Shown here piece by piece: positions 1-6,851 of a DNA stretch of 45,374 nt. The position numbers and the translations under genes were made by a program. Positions within the stretch are counted from its first letter, which is position 1, and each line of letters opens with the position of its first letter. Under the pieces are notes generated by a model. That model worked only from the letters and a program-made list of their open reading frames with translations, did no database searches and was not told where the DNA came from. Source of the stretch: Streptomyces novaecaesareae (GTDB taxonomy: Bacteria; Actinomycetota; Actinomycetes; Streptomycetales; Streptomycetaceae); assembly GCF_000716875.1 (NCBI RefSeq), contig NZ_JNWQ01000056.1, forward strand, positions 1-45,374. The letters run 5' to 3'.

Positions 1-54
1 CCGAGATCTACACTAGATCGCTCGTCGGCAGCGTCAGATGTGTATAAGAGACAG
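1..54 (+). other. Illumina Nextera i5 adapter (non-genomic)
   Basis: The first 54 bases are read-through sequencing adapter. Bases 1-13 are the end of the P5 flow-cell sequence, 14-21 (TAGATCGC) are an i5 index matching N501/S501, 22-35 are the read-1 primer sequence, and 36-54 end in the 19-bp Tn5 mosaic end. Any reading frame that starts in it, such as one beginning MCIRDS or MYKRQ, is artificial. Genomic sequence starts at 55. Confidence 0.98.
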
Positions 55-55
55 C

Positions 56-355
56 CCCGTGCCGATCCACCACCCCGGACCCGTCGCCTACCTGCCCGCC
101 CAGCACATTCCCGCCCCGCTCCCGGTGCGCGACCCGTGGCCCGCCCGCCTGCTCGCCGGCGGCGTCGGCATCGGCAGCGCCGGACTCGGCGTCGGCTTCC
201 TGCTGCAGACCCTCGCCGCCGCCACCACCGGTCTCGGCCTGCTCGTCGCCGCCCTCGGCGTCATCTACCTCCTCAAGAACAGCAGCGGAGGAAGCGGCCG
301 GGGCGGGCAGGGCGCCGTGAACGTGAGCGTCAACGTCACCAACCGCAACCGCTGA
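56..355 (+). CDS. Small membrane protein of the integrative element, 5'-truncated
   Basis: About 99 residues remain up to the TGA at 353-355; the true start lies beyond the adapter junction. The visible part has a Pro/His-rich N-terminal stretch (HHPGPV, HIPAPLPV), then two adjacent hydrophobic Gly/Ala/Leu segments (roughly residues 30-48 and 50-68 of what remains) and a polar tail ending in alternating Asn-Val (VNVSVNVTNRNR). The hydrophobic hairpin resembles the small Spd-type spread/transfer membrane proteins of Streptomyces conjugative elements, but I cannot assign a named family. A Cys-rich gene follows 15 bp downstream, probably in the same operon. Confidence 0.6.
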   Translation, partial: PVPIHHPGPVAYLPAQHIPAPLPVRDPWPARLLAGGVGIGSAGLGVGFLLQTLAAATTGLGLLVAALGVIYLLKNSSGGSGRGGQGAVNVSVNVTNRNR

Positions 356-370
356 CCCCTGGAGATCACC

Positions 371-544
371 GTGTCCTACTGCGACGAGTGCGACGACTGG
401 GGCTGCCCCGGTCACTACTGCGACGAATGCGCCGACGAGGACTGCCCCGGCCACGAGCTGTGCGGGGACTGCTCCGACGACATCTGCACCGAGTGCGGCG
501 GCTGCTCCTGCAAGGACTCGTACTGCGACGGCCCGCACCGCTGA
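371..544 (+). CDS. 57-aa cysteine-rich acidic microprotein
   Basis: A GTG start at 371 has a GGAG ribosome site at 361-364, and the frame stops at TGA 542-544. The product is only 57 residues but contains 13 Cys, mostly in C-x2-C or C-x4-C spacing (CDECDDWGCPGHYC and two further similar blocks), with many Asp/Glu and some His. This suggests a small zinc- or metal-binding knuckle protein. It sits between the membrane protein and the interrupted gene in the element. Similar Cys-rich microproteins are seen in streptomycete integrative elements, but I know no function. The start is well supported by RBS spacing and by the tight 15-bp gap from the previous stop. Confidence 0.6.
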   Translation: MSYCDECDDWGCPGHYCDECADEDCPGHELCGDCSDDICTECGGCSCKDSYCDGPHR

Positions 545-724
545 CCGGCCTGCCCGACCGGCCGTGCCGCCCGGACACCGCCGCAGCCAGCGGCCGGGGC
601 CCGGACGGTGCGGGGGACCGGCAGACCCGCTGCCGCACAACACGAAGCCCCACACCAGCCGCCTTTTCTTGGCAGAGAACCGGCCGGTGCGGGGCCGTGC
701 ATCCCTCAACGAGATGGGACCAGC

Positions 725-1315
725 ATGCCCCAGTTCGACCACTCCACGCTCGTCATCGTCGACGACACCGCCGACCGGGAGAGCGCCAGCGACGGCCGCT
801 CCCGCTACGGCGCCTACATCGCCCAGCACGCCGCCGACTTCCGCGACGACGGCGAGCTGCTCCGCCCGGTGGACTTCGCCGTCGCCGCGTGGCGCACCGC
901 CACCAGCCCGGTCATGGCCCCCGGCTACGTCGCCGTGCGCCCCGACCTCGACCGCATCTAGGTGTACCGCGACCACGACGGCGGCGCCCAGTTCTGCGCG
1001 AAGGTCGGCCTGCGGCACAGCGCGCTCGCCCACCGTCCCACCGGGCGTCCCCTGGACTGGGAGCGCTCGCCGTGGTCCCGCCCCGGTGACCCGTGGCCCG
1101 TGCTGGTCGACCCGGAGCGCACCGACCGGCCCGCCCTGTTGGTGACCGCCACCGTGCTCCTTCCCATCCCGGACAGCATCCTCATCGCCCCCACCACGGC
1201 CCGCCCCGGCCGCACGCTCACCAGCGAGGCCAAGACCGTGGTCAGGGCCCTCGCCGAGCACGCCAACCGGCACCTCACCCGGCTCGTCGCCGACCTGCTC
1301 GGAGGCGCCCGGTGA
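725..1315 (+). pseudogene. Conserved element protein split by one in-frame TAG stop
   Basis: The ATG at 725 opens a frame of 78 residues ending at TAG 959-961. The same frame resumes immediately with GTG at 962 and runs another 117 residues to TGA 1313-1315. No frameshift is involved, because 962 is in phase with 725. Both halves read as coding sequence (YGAYIAQHAADF, PGYVAVRPDLDRI then VYRDHDGGAQFCAKVGL). The simplest reading is a single 196-residue protein in which one codon, for example GAG, became TAG. Alternatives are a sequencing error, stop readthrough, or reinitiation at the adjoining GTG. No function is recognised. The 3' end overlaps the start of the methyltransferase gene (GTGA at 1312-1315). 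Confidence 0.65.
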
Positions 1316-2043
1316 GCGCCCCCGGCCTCTTCTCTGCGGCCCGTCCGGCCGCCGGGTGGCTGCCCGCCCGGGCCTGGAACGGGCTGACCGTCCTGGACGC
1401 CTACTGCTGCCAGGGCGGCGCCGGCATGGGCTACTACCTCGCCGGATACAACGTGCTCGGTGTCGACCTCGACGACCAGCCCCGCTACCCGTTCCCCTTC
1501 GTCCAGGCCGACGCCGTCGCCTTCATCGCCGAGCACGGGCACCTCTTCGACTTCGTCCACGCCTCCCCGCCCTGCCAGGCGCAGTCCCTGACCTGGAAGA
1601 TCAACAAGCGGGAGCACCCCCGGCTCATCGCCCCCACCCGCGAGGCCCTGGAGTCCACCGGGCGCCCGTGGGTGATCGAGAACGTCATGGAAGCCCGGGG
1701 CGACCTGCGCGACCCGGTGATGCTGTGCGGGGCGGCGTTCCGCCTGCGCACCTACCGCCACCGCCTCTTCGAGCCCGGCGGCGGCCTCACCATCACCCCG
1801 CCCCCGCACCCGGCGCACACCGTCCCGAACGCGAAGATGGGCCGCCCCGTCGCCGAGGGCGAGTTCATGCACGTCGTCGGCAACTTCTCCAACGTCCCCC
1901 TCGCCCGCAGCGAAGCCGTAATGGGCATGCCCTGGGCCAGCCGCGACGGCCTGCGCGAAGCCATCCCTCCGGCCTACACCGAGCTGATCGGCTGCCAGGC
2001 CGCCGCCCGGCTCGGCGGCGGGTCCGCCGCTCGGGCCGCCTAG
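1312..2043 (+). CDS. Compact C5-cytosine DNA methyltransferase-like protein
   Basis: The GTG start at 1312 overlaps the preceding stop as GTGA, so translation is probably coupled. The 243-residue protein shows the order of C5-methyltransferase motifs: SAM-binding motif I (LDAYCCQGGAGMGYYLAGY) followed by GVDLDDQ, motif IV with the catalytic Pro-Cys (SPPCQAQSLTW), motif VI (IENVMEA), an RTYRHRLFE block in the motif VIII position, and a C-terminal IPPAYTELIGCQA resembling motif X. At 243 residues it is shorter than typical 330-400 residue enzymes, so the target recognition region between motifs VIII and IX is reduced. It could protect the element from host restriction after transfer; that role is inferred. 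Target sequence unknown. Confidence 0.8.
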   Translation: MSAPGLFSAARPAAGWLPARAWNGLTVLDAYCCQGGAGMGYYLAGYNVLGVDLDDQPRYPFPFVQADAVAFIAEHGHLFDFVHASPPCQAQSLTWKINKREHPRLIAPTREALESTGRPWVIENVMEARGDLRDPVMLCGAAFRLRTYRHRLFEPGGGLTITPPPHPAHTVPNAKMGRPVAEGEFMHVVGNFSNVPLARSEAVMGMPWASRDGLREAIPPAYTELIGCQAAARLGGGSAARAA

Positions 2044-2053
2044 GACGTCCGCC

Positions 2054-2314
2054 GTGTCCGCCGCTCTGGACTGGCGCGACGCCTCCCACTTCGACCGCAC
2101 CGGCCCGCGCCCCTGCCGCTGGTGCCGACACCCCACCCCGCTTCGAGACGAGCGGCGCAGGCCTGCGCACAAGGTCTGCGCCGAGCGCGCCGCCGAACTG
2201 GAAGGACCTGATGAACAGCAACCCGCAGATGGTGGCCGCGCTCGCGGCGGCCGAACGGGGCCAGCGGGTGTTCCCGCTGGCCCCGGGTTCGAAGTACCCG
2301 GCGCTGCATGGTGA
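2054..2314 (+). CDS. Small zinc-knuckle-like element protein overlapping the primase gene
   Basis: The GTG at 2054 lies 10 bp after the methyltransferase stop. The first half of the 86-residue frame looks like real protein (LDWRDASHFDRTGPRPCRWC, then PAHKVCAERAAELE) with a C-x2-C plus His/Cys pattern typical of short zinc-knuckle proteins found next to replication genes in streptomycete elements. The last third overlaps the primase-polymerase start at 2211 by about 100 bp and is low-complexity Gly/Arg/Pro, so the present C-terminus may be a frameshifted extension. Function unknown. I trust the N-terminal part more than the end coordinate. Confidence 0.5.
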   Translation: MSAALDWRDASHFDRTGPRPCRWCRHPTPLRDERRRPAHKVCAERAAELEGPDEQQPADGGRARGGRTGPAGVPAGPGFEVPGAAW

Positions 2315-3146
2315 GAACGACTGCCCCCGCACTGGCGGGTGCGAGGGCGGGCACCTCGGGTGGGAGCGCCGGGCCACCGCCGACCCCGGCGTGATCCGCC
2401 GTGCGTGGCAGGTGGCCCCGTACAACATCGGCCTCGCCTGCGGGCCGTCCGGCCTGGTGGTGGTCGACCTGGACGTGCCCAAGCACCGCCGGGACACCCC
2501 GCCCGCACGCTGGGGCGGGCAGGGCGTGACGGACGGTCGGGATGTGCTGGCCGCGCTGTGCGAGCAGCACGGCCAGTCCCTCCCGCAGACGTACGAGGTC
2601 CGCACCGGCCGGGGCGGCGCCCACCTGTACTTCGCCGCCCCCACCGGCGTGGTCCTGCGCAACACCTGCGGGGAGAAGGGCAACGGGCTCGGCTGGAAGA
2701 TCGACACCCGGGCGTACGGCGGTTACGTCGTCGCCCCCGGCAGCGTCGTCAACCACCGCCCCTACACCGTCGTCAACAACACCGACCCGATCCGGCTGCC
2801 CGCGTGGCTGCTCGGCCTGCTCACCCCCAAGCCCACCCCGACGACCGTGGTGGACGCGAGCGCGGTGCGGGCCCGGATCAGGCGCCTCGGCCCTTACGTG
2901 GACACGGCCGTGGCCCGGGAGACCGCCAAGATCCGAGAGACCGGCGAGGGCGGGCGCAACGACCGGCTGTTCGCCTCCGCCGCCGCCCTCGGCCGCCTCG
3001 TTGCCTCCGGCGCGCTGCCCGAGCCGGACGCCACCGACGCCCTCCTCGGCGCGGGCCTGAAGGCCGGTCTCGGCGAGGCCGAGTGCCGGCGCACCATCGC
3101 CAACGGCCTCGCCCGTAGCGCCGGAGCGGTGGGGCGGGCCGCATGA
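2211..3146 (+). CDS. Bifunctional primase-polymerase (Prim-Pol) replication protein
   Basis: A 311-residue protein starting at ATG 2211 with a GAAGGA site at 2201-2206. It carries the features of the AEP-type primase-polymerase domain (PF09250): an N-terminal block (AAERGQRVFPLAPGSKYPAL), the acidic catalytic motif VVVDLDVPK (about residues 83-91), the RTGRGGAHLYFAAP motif, and DTRAYGGYVVAPGS. A helical C-terminal part follows. In actinomycete integrative elements this protein initiates replication of the excised circle together with the downstream DUF3987 protein. Its stop overlaps the next small ORF as ATGA (3143-3146). Confidence 0.88.
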   Translation: MNSNPQMVAALAAAERGQRVFPLAPGSKYPALHGENDCPRTGGCEGGHLGWERRATADPGVIRRAWQVAPYNIGLACGPSGLVVVDLDVPKHRRDTPPARWGGQGVTDGRDVLAALCEQHGQSLPQTYEVRTGRGGAHLYFAAPTGVVLRNTCGEKGNGLGWKIDTRAYGGYVVAPGSVVNHRPYTVVNNTDPIRLPAWLLGLLTPKPTPTTVVDASAVRARIRRLGPYVDTAVARETAKIRETGEGGRNDRLFASAAALGRLVASGALPEPDATDALLGAGLKAGLGEAECRRTIANGLARSAGAVGRAA

Positions 3147-3220
3147 GCAACCGTCACCCGTCCTGCGCCAAGGAAAAGCGCTTCTCCTCGGGGCATCGCC
3201 CGAGGCGGTGGGCCGCGTGA
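3143..3220 (+). CDS. 25-codon coupling ORF between the two replication genes
   Basis: The ATG at 3143 overlaps the primase stop (ATGA), and its TGA at 3218-3220 overlaps the GTG start of the DUF3987 gene (GTGA at 3217-3220). The 25-residue product is basic (MSNRHPSCAKEKRF, then GHRPRRWAA). The stop/start overlap at both ends suggests a translational relay that passes ribosomes from the primase to the DUF3987 gene, whether or not the peptide itself acts. It could equally be a chance frame. Confidence 0.4.
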   Translation: MSNRHPSCAKEKRFSSGHRPRRWAA

Positions 3221-4782
3221 CCGCCCCCGTCCCGCCGTCCGAGTCGCTGTTCACTGACGGCTGGGAGGACACCGTCCCGGCCGCGTTCGCCGCCGAGCCG
3301 CCCGCGTGGGAGGAACCGATCCCGCTCGGCCAGGCCCGCGCACTGCCCACCTTCCCCACCGACGCGCTGCCCGGGTGGCTCGGCACCATGGTCGATGCCG
3401 TGGCGGAGGAGACCCAGACCCCCACCGACCTGGCCGGCGGCATGGCCCTGGCCGCGCTGTCCACAGCCTGTGGAGGCCGAGCGGTCGTCTCCGTGCGCGG
3501 GCGCTGGCGCGAGCCGGTGAACCTCTACCTGGTCACCGCCCTCCCGCCGGGCAACCGCAAGTCCGCCGTGGTCGCCCTCATGAGCGCACCCGTCCTCGCG
3601 GTCGAGAAGACCTTGGTGGAGCGGGCCACCGCCCAGATCGCCGAGGCGGAGGTCACCTCCAAGCTCGCCCGCGCCGCCGCCGAGAAGGCCGCCCACAAGG
3701 CCGCCAACGCCGACGCGAGCGACCAGGACCGGCTCACCGCCGACGCGATCAGCCTCGCCCAGACCGCCGAACAGGCCACCGTCCCGGTCCGCCCCCAGCT
3801 CATCGCCCAGGACGTCACCGCCGAGAACGCCGCGACCCTGCTCGCCGAGCAGGGCGGGCGCCTGGCCCTGATGTCCGCCGAGGGCGGCGGCATCTTCGAC
3901 ATCATCGCCGGCCGCTACAGCGGCAAGCCCAACATGGACGTCTTCCTCCAAGGCCACGCCGGCGACATGCTCCGCGTCAACCGGCAGGGCCGCGAAGCCC
4001 AGTTCATCGAAGCCCCCGCCCTGACCATGGGCCTGGCCATCCAGCCGTCCGTCCTGGAGGACATCGCCAAGGTAAACGGGTTCGACGGACGCGGTCTCCT
4101 CGCCCGCTTCCTCTACGCCGTCCCCGACTCCCTGGTCGGCTACCGCAACCTGGAGCCCGACACCGTCCCGGACGAGGTGGCCGACGACTACGCGGAGAAG
4201 GTCCGCGCGCTCACCCTGGCCATGGCCGAGTGGACCGACCCCGCCGTGCTCACCCTCAGTCCCGAAGCCGCAGCCGTCATGCTGCAGCACCGCACCGACG
4301 TCGAGCACAAGCTCCGCAGGGGCGGCCCCCTGCGGCCGATCGCCGAGTGGGCCAGCAAGCTCGACGGCGCCGTCGCCCGCATCGCCGGCCTGCTCCACCT
4401 GGCCGACCACCCCAAGGACGGCTACGCGATCCCCATCAGCGCCGACACCCTCACCGCAGCCACCCGCATCGGCGCCTACTACACCGCCCACGCCCTCACC
4501 GTCTTCGACGCCATGGGCGCCGACCCCGCCCTCGTCAAGGCCCGCACCGTCCTCGCCTGGCTCCGCGCCAACCCCGCCGAGTCCGTCAGCAAGCGCGACA
4601 TCTTCCGCGCCATGCCCGGGGGCGCTTTCCCCGCCGTCGCCGACCTCGACCCGGCCCTCGCCCTCCTCGAAGACCACGGCTGGATCCGCCAGGAACCCCA
4701 GCCCCCGCGTTCCGGGAAAGGCGGCCGACCGCCGTCCCCCCGCTACCAGGCCCACCCCCAGCTCACCCAGACCAGCACCTGA
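3217..4782 (+). CDS. DUF3987-type replication ATPase of the element
   Basis: A protein of 521 residues. I chose GTG 3217 (GAGGCGG at 3202-3208; overlap with the preceding TGA) over GTG 3208. The sequence shows the DUF3987/YfjI pattern: an N-terminal FPTDALPGWLGTMVDAVAEE segment, a degenerate P-loop (TALPPGNRKSAVVALM), an Ala/Glu-rich helical insert, a Walker B-like LMSAEGGGIFDII, DVFLQGHAGDMLRV, and a C-terminal helical region ending in a winged-helix-like segment (SVSKRDIFRAM, LLEDHGWI). In integrative elements and phages it is paired with Prim-Pol proteins and probably acts as a helicase or loader-type ATPase during replication. The biochemical role is inferred from this pairing. Confidence 0.8.
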   Translation: MTAPVPPSESLFTDGWEDTVPAAFAAEPPAWEEPIPLGQARALPTFPTDALPGWLGTMVDAVAEETQTPTDLAGGMALAALSTACGGRAVVSVRGRWREPVNLYLVTALPPGNRKSAVVALMSAPVLAVEKTLVERATAQIAEAEVTSKLARAAAEKAAHKAANADASDQDRLTADAISLAQTAEQATVPVRPQLIAQDVTAENAATLLAEQGGRLALMSAEGGGIFDIIAGRYSGKPNMDVFLQGHAGDMLRVNRQGREAQFIEAPALTMGLAIQPSVLEDIAKVNGFDGRGLLARFLYAVPDSLVGYRNLEPDTVPDEVADDYAEKVRALTLAMAEWTDPAVLTLSPEAAAVMLQHRTDVEHKLRRGGPLRPIAEWASKLDGAVARIAGLLHLADHPKDGYAIPISADTLTAATRIGAYYTAHALTVFDAMGADPALVKARTVLAWLRANPAESVSKRDIFRAMPGGAFPAVADLDPALALLEDHGWIRQEPQPPRSGKGGRPPSPRYQAHPQLTQTST

Positions 4783-4858
4783 CCCGCCGACACAACCGCC
4801 AAAACCGCCACAACCCCACCCCGCCACCACCCACCTGCGCAAACACCCGAATGGTCCC

Positions 4859-4947
4859 GGTGACGGAACCGGACACAAACCCCGACACAACTCACCCGCT
4901 CGACCAGGCGGGGGTTTCTGTCGGGGTTTCGAACCGGTTCCGTCACC
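4859..4947. repeat. Nested three-tier inverted repeat (89 bp)
   Basis: Three perfect pairs of arms are nested around one centre: GGTGACGGAACCGG (4859-4872) with CCGGTTCCGTCACC (4934-4947), AAACCCCGACA (4877-4887) with TGTCGGGGTTT (4919-4929), and CCCGC (4895-4899) with GCGGG (4908-4912). The interruptions between tiers are only 4-8 nt. The structure could form a long hairpin in RNA or single-stranded DNA. No T-tract follows, so a plain terminator is less likely than an origin, transfer site or protein-binding palindrome. Confidence 0.8.
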
Positions 4948-4992
4948 CATCCCGCCAGTCGCAAATCCCCAGCTCAGGGCGTCAGAGAAGAG

Positions 4993-5018
4993 GTTCTGTC
5001 AGTTCTGGCGGTTCTGTC
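4993..5018 (+). repeat. Three 9-bp-phased GTTCTG(T/G)C repeats
   Basis: GTTCTGTC at 4993-5000, GTTCTGGC at 5002-5009 and GTTCTGTC at 5011-5018 are spaced exactly 9 bp apart upstream of xis. Short phased repeats like these are typical of iterons or of excisionase/repressor binding sites; which one applies cannot be told from sequence. Confidence 0.55.
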
Positions 5019-5095
5019 GGCCCGCAAGGGCCACCCACCAGCGCCCCGTGTACCCGCAATGCGCCGCTCGCCCCCTCCGCCAAGGAGTAGCCGCA

Positions 5096-5332
5096 GTGAC
5101 CGTCACCGCCATCGGGGGCCACCCCGACTACGACCCCACCCTCGTCGCCCTCACGGTCGAAGAGGCCGCTCGCCGACTCAGCATCGGCCGCACCACCATG
5201 TACGCCCTGATCCGCGACGGCGAGATCGAGACCATCCCGATCGGCCGAGCCAGGCGCGTGCCGGCCGAGGCCGTTGTCGAGTTCACCCGCAGCCGCATGC
5301 GGAAGCACACCACCACTCCCATCGCAGCCTGA
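5096..5332 (+). CDS. xis: Excisionase-type helix-turn-helix protein
   Basis: A 78-residue protein from GTG 5096 with AAGGAG at 5082-5087. It matches the excisionase/MerR-like DNA-binding domain: LTVEEAARRLSIGRTTMYALIRDGEIETIPIG, then RRVPAEAVVEF. The HTH contacts DNA and bends the att site so that the integrase excises rather than integrates. It lies 13 bp before the integrase start, so both are almost certainly co-transcribed, the usual xis-int pair of pSAM2-like elements. The basic tail (RSRMRKH) could add DNA contacts. Confidence 0.9.
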   Translation: MTVTAIGGHPDYDPTLVALTVEEAARRLSIGRTTMYALIRDGEIETIPIGRARRVPAEAVVEFTRSRMRKHTTTPIAA

Positions 5333-5345
5333 GGAGGCAGCACCC

Positions 5346-6608
5346 TTGGCGACCCGTCAGCCGAACGGAGCATCCAGCATCTACCAGGACAAGGACGGCA
5401 AGTGGCACGGCCGCGTGACCGTCGGCGTCAAGGACGACGGCACGCCGGACCGCCGACACGTCCGGGGGAAGACCCGGGCGGAGGTGACCAAGAAGGTTCG
5501 GGAGCTGGAGAAGAAGCGGGACGACGGCAACGTGCCGAAGGCCGGGAAGAAGTGGACCGTGGCGACGTGGCTCACCCACTGGGTGGAGAACATCGCCGCG
5601 CTGCACGTCCGGCCGAACACCCTCTCCGGGTACCGGGTGGCGGTGAACGTCCACCTGATCCCCGGGGTCGGCGCTCACCGACTGGAGAAGCTGGAGCCGG
5701 AGCACCTGGAGCGGCTCTACAAGAAAATGCAGGACAACGGCAGCAAGCCCGCCACCGCCCATCAGGCGCACCGCACTATCCGGACGGCGCTCAACCAGGC
5801 GATCCGGAGGGGGCACCTCACCCGGAACGTCGCCTCGCTGGCCGTCGCGCCCAAGGTCGAGGAAGAGGAGGTGGAGCCGTACGAGGTGGAGGAGGTGCAG
5901 GCGCTCCTCCTGGAGGCGGGCAAGAACCGGAACAGCGGGCGGTGGGCGATCGCACTGGCGCTCGGGCTTCGGCAGGGCGAGGCGCTCGGCCTCCAGTGGC
6001 GTGACATCGACCTGGAGGCGGGCACCCTGCGTGTCCGGCAGGCCCGGCAGCGGCCGAAGTACGCGCACGGCTGCTCGGAGCCGTGCGGCCGGAAGCATGC
6101 TGGCCGGTGCCCGGAGCGGGTCCGGACGAACGCGGACGCCGCGCTCACGAAGTCGAGGGCGGGGAAGCGCCTGATCGGTCTCCCGGATCAGCTGGTGAAG
6201 CTGCTCAAGCTCCACAAGGAGGAGCAGGACCGGGAGCGACTGGCCGCCCGTCAGGAATGGGTGGAAGGCGGGTGGGTCTTCGCCTCGGAGATCGGACACC
6301 CACTCATCCCCCGAACGGACTGGGACCGGTGGAAGGAACTGCTCGTCGCCGCCGGCATCCGGGACGGCCGCCTGCATGACGCTCGTCACACCGCCGGGAC
6401 GATCCTGCTCCTGCTCGGCGTCCCCGAGCGGATCGTCATGGAGATCATGGGGTGGTCCAGCACCGCCATGACCCATCGGTACCAGCACGTGACGGCCCGA
6501 ATCCGGCGGGACGTGGCGATGCAGATCGGCGGCCTCATCTGGGAGGTGGCCAAGGACTCCGACGACGGCGAGCAGGACGAGCCGGGCGGCACGGAGAAGG
6601 CGGCTTAA
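5346..6608 (+). CDS. int: Tyrosine integrase of the AICE
   Basis: The start is TTG 5346, because GAGGAGG at 5331-5337 is ideally placed and earlier in-frame codons overlap xis. The 420-residue product has an N-terminal AP2-like arm-binding region, a SAM-like core-binding domain (about residues 70-165) and a C-terminal catalytic domain. The active-site set is visible: Arg209 (ALGLRQGEALGL), His344 and Arg347 (HDARHTAGT), Trp370 (MGWSS) and Tyr379 (HRYQHV). A Cys/His-containing insert (HGCSEPCGRKHAGRC, about 241-255) is common in streptomycete element integrases. It sits next to the 3' end of tRNA-Ser(CGA), its probable target. Confidence 0.93.
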   Translation: MATRQPNGASSIYQDKDGKWHGRVTVGVKDDGTPDRRHVRGKTRAEVTKKVRELEKKRDDGNVPKAGKKWTVATWLTHWVENIAALHVRPNTLSGYRVAVNVHLIPGVGAHRLEKLEPEHLERLYKKMQDNGSKPATAHQAHRTIRTALNQAIRRGHLTRNVASLAVAPKVEEEEVEPYEVEEVQALLLEAGKNRNSGRWAIALALGLRQGEALGLQWRDIDLEAGTLRVRQARQRPKYAHGCSEPCGRKHAGRCPERVRTNADAALTKSRAGKRLIGLPDQLVKLLKLHKEEQDRERLAARQEWVEGGWVFASEIGHPLIPRTDWDRWKELLVAAGIRDGRLHDARHTAGTILLLLGVPERIVMEIMGWSSTAMTHRYQHVTARIRRDVAMQIGGLIWEVAKDSDDGEQDEPGGTEKAA

Positions 6609-6614
6609 CGGGTG

Positions 6615-6637
6615 AACTGAGACCGAAACTGAGACCG
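6615..6637 (+). repeat. Two direct 11-bp repeats beside the putative att site
   Basis: AACTGAGACCG occurs at 6615-6625 and again at 6627-6637, between the integrase stop and the terminator. Direct repeats next to an attachment core are often arm-type sites for the integrase N-terminal domain; this is an inference from position. Confidence 0.5.
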
Positions 6638-6642
6638 GCATG

Positions 6643-6685
6643 ACGAAGGGCCCCGACTGTCACCAGTCGGGGCCCTTCGTTTTTC
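6643..6685 (+). terminator. Rho-independent terminator after integrase
   Basis: A perfect 16-bp stem (ACGAAGGGCCCCGACT, 6643-6658, with its complement at 6665-6680) and a 6-nt loop are followed by a run of T (6680-6684). It ends the xis-int transcript and shields the tRNA gene. Confidence 0.9.
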
Positions 6686-6692
6686 CTGCTCA

Positions 6693-6745
6693 TGGCGGTA
6701 GCGGTGGGATTCGAACCCACGGTGGAGTTGCCCCCACACACGCTT
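6693..6745. other. Putative attachment site (att) in the 3' half of tRNA-Ser
   Basis: AICE integrases normally recombine within a core that spans the 3' end of a tRNA gene next to int. Here the tRNA 3' half points toward int at 85 bp distance. The second att copy would lie at the missing left end, so core limits cannot be defined. Confidence 0.4.
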
Positions 6746-6782
6746 TCGAGGCGTGCTCCTTTGGCCGCTCGGACACGCTACC
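6693..6782 (-). tRNA. tRNA-Ser(CGA), CCA encoded
   Basis: On the minus strand the acceptor stem GGTAGCG (from 6782) pairs with CGCTACC (6703-6697), followed by discriminator G and an encoded CCA (6695-6693). The anticodon loop CTCGAAA gives anticodon CGA (Ser, UCG codons). A long class-II variable arm (GTGGGGGCAACTCCAC) and T-arm GTGGGTTCGAATCCCAC are present. The gene is intact, as expected if the integrating element restores the 3' end. Confidence 0.95.
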
Positions 6783-6851
6783 GAGGGGAACTCTACCGGA
6801 CGGGTGGCGCGGGAACGAAATCCGTATCGCGGTGACCGCCGGTGCGGGGGG

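Larger units (their letters stand above)
4783..5095 (+). promoter_or_regulatory. 313-bp non-coding region between rep and xis genes
   Basis: No gene is visible here. The left part is C/A-rich with two copies of AACCGCCA near 4795-4812. The middle holds a large nested inverted repeat (4859-4947), and the right part has three GTTCTG(T/G)C repeats (4993-5018) and the AAGGAG ribosome site of xis (5082-5087). This is a plausible place for a replication origin, the xis-int promoter, or both. Confidence 0.5.
55..6692 (+). mobile_element. Right part of an AICE (actinomycete integrative conjugative element)
   Basis: The gene order is small transfer-type proteins, DNA methyltransferase, primase-polymerase, DUF3987 protein, excisionase, integrase, then a tRNA gene. 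That is the standard right-hand layout of pSAM2-like actinomycete integrative elements using the Prim-Pol replication module. All genes run on the plus strand with tight spacing or overlapping stops and starts. The integrase stop lies 84 bp from the 3' end of tRNA-Ser(CGA), where such elements normally recombine. The left end, with the FtsK/SpoIIIE-type transfer gene, regulators and the second att site, is missing because the contig starts inside the element. One gene (725-1315) is interrupted by a stop codon, so the element may be decaying, although replication, excision and integration genes look intact. Confidence 0.85.

Noticed and set aside
8..1273. 421-codon minus-strand open frame across the element start
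   Set aside because: It ends in adapter, has Gly/Val/Ala-rich composition typical of antisense high-GC DNA and opposes four better supported genes.
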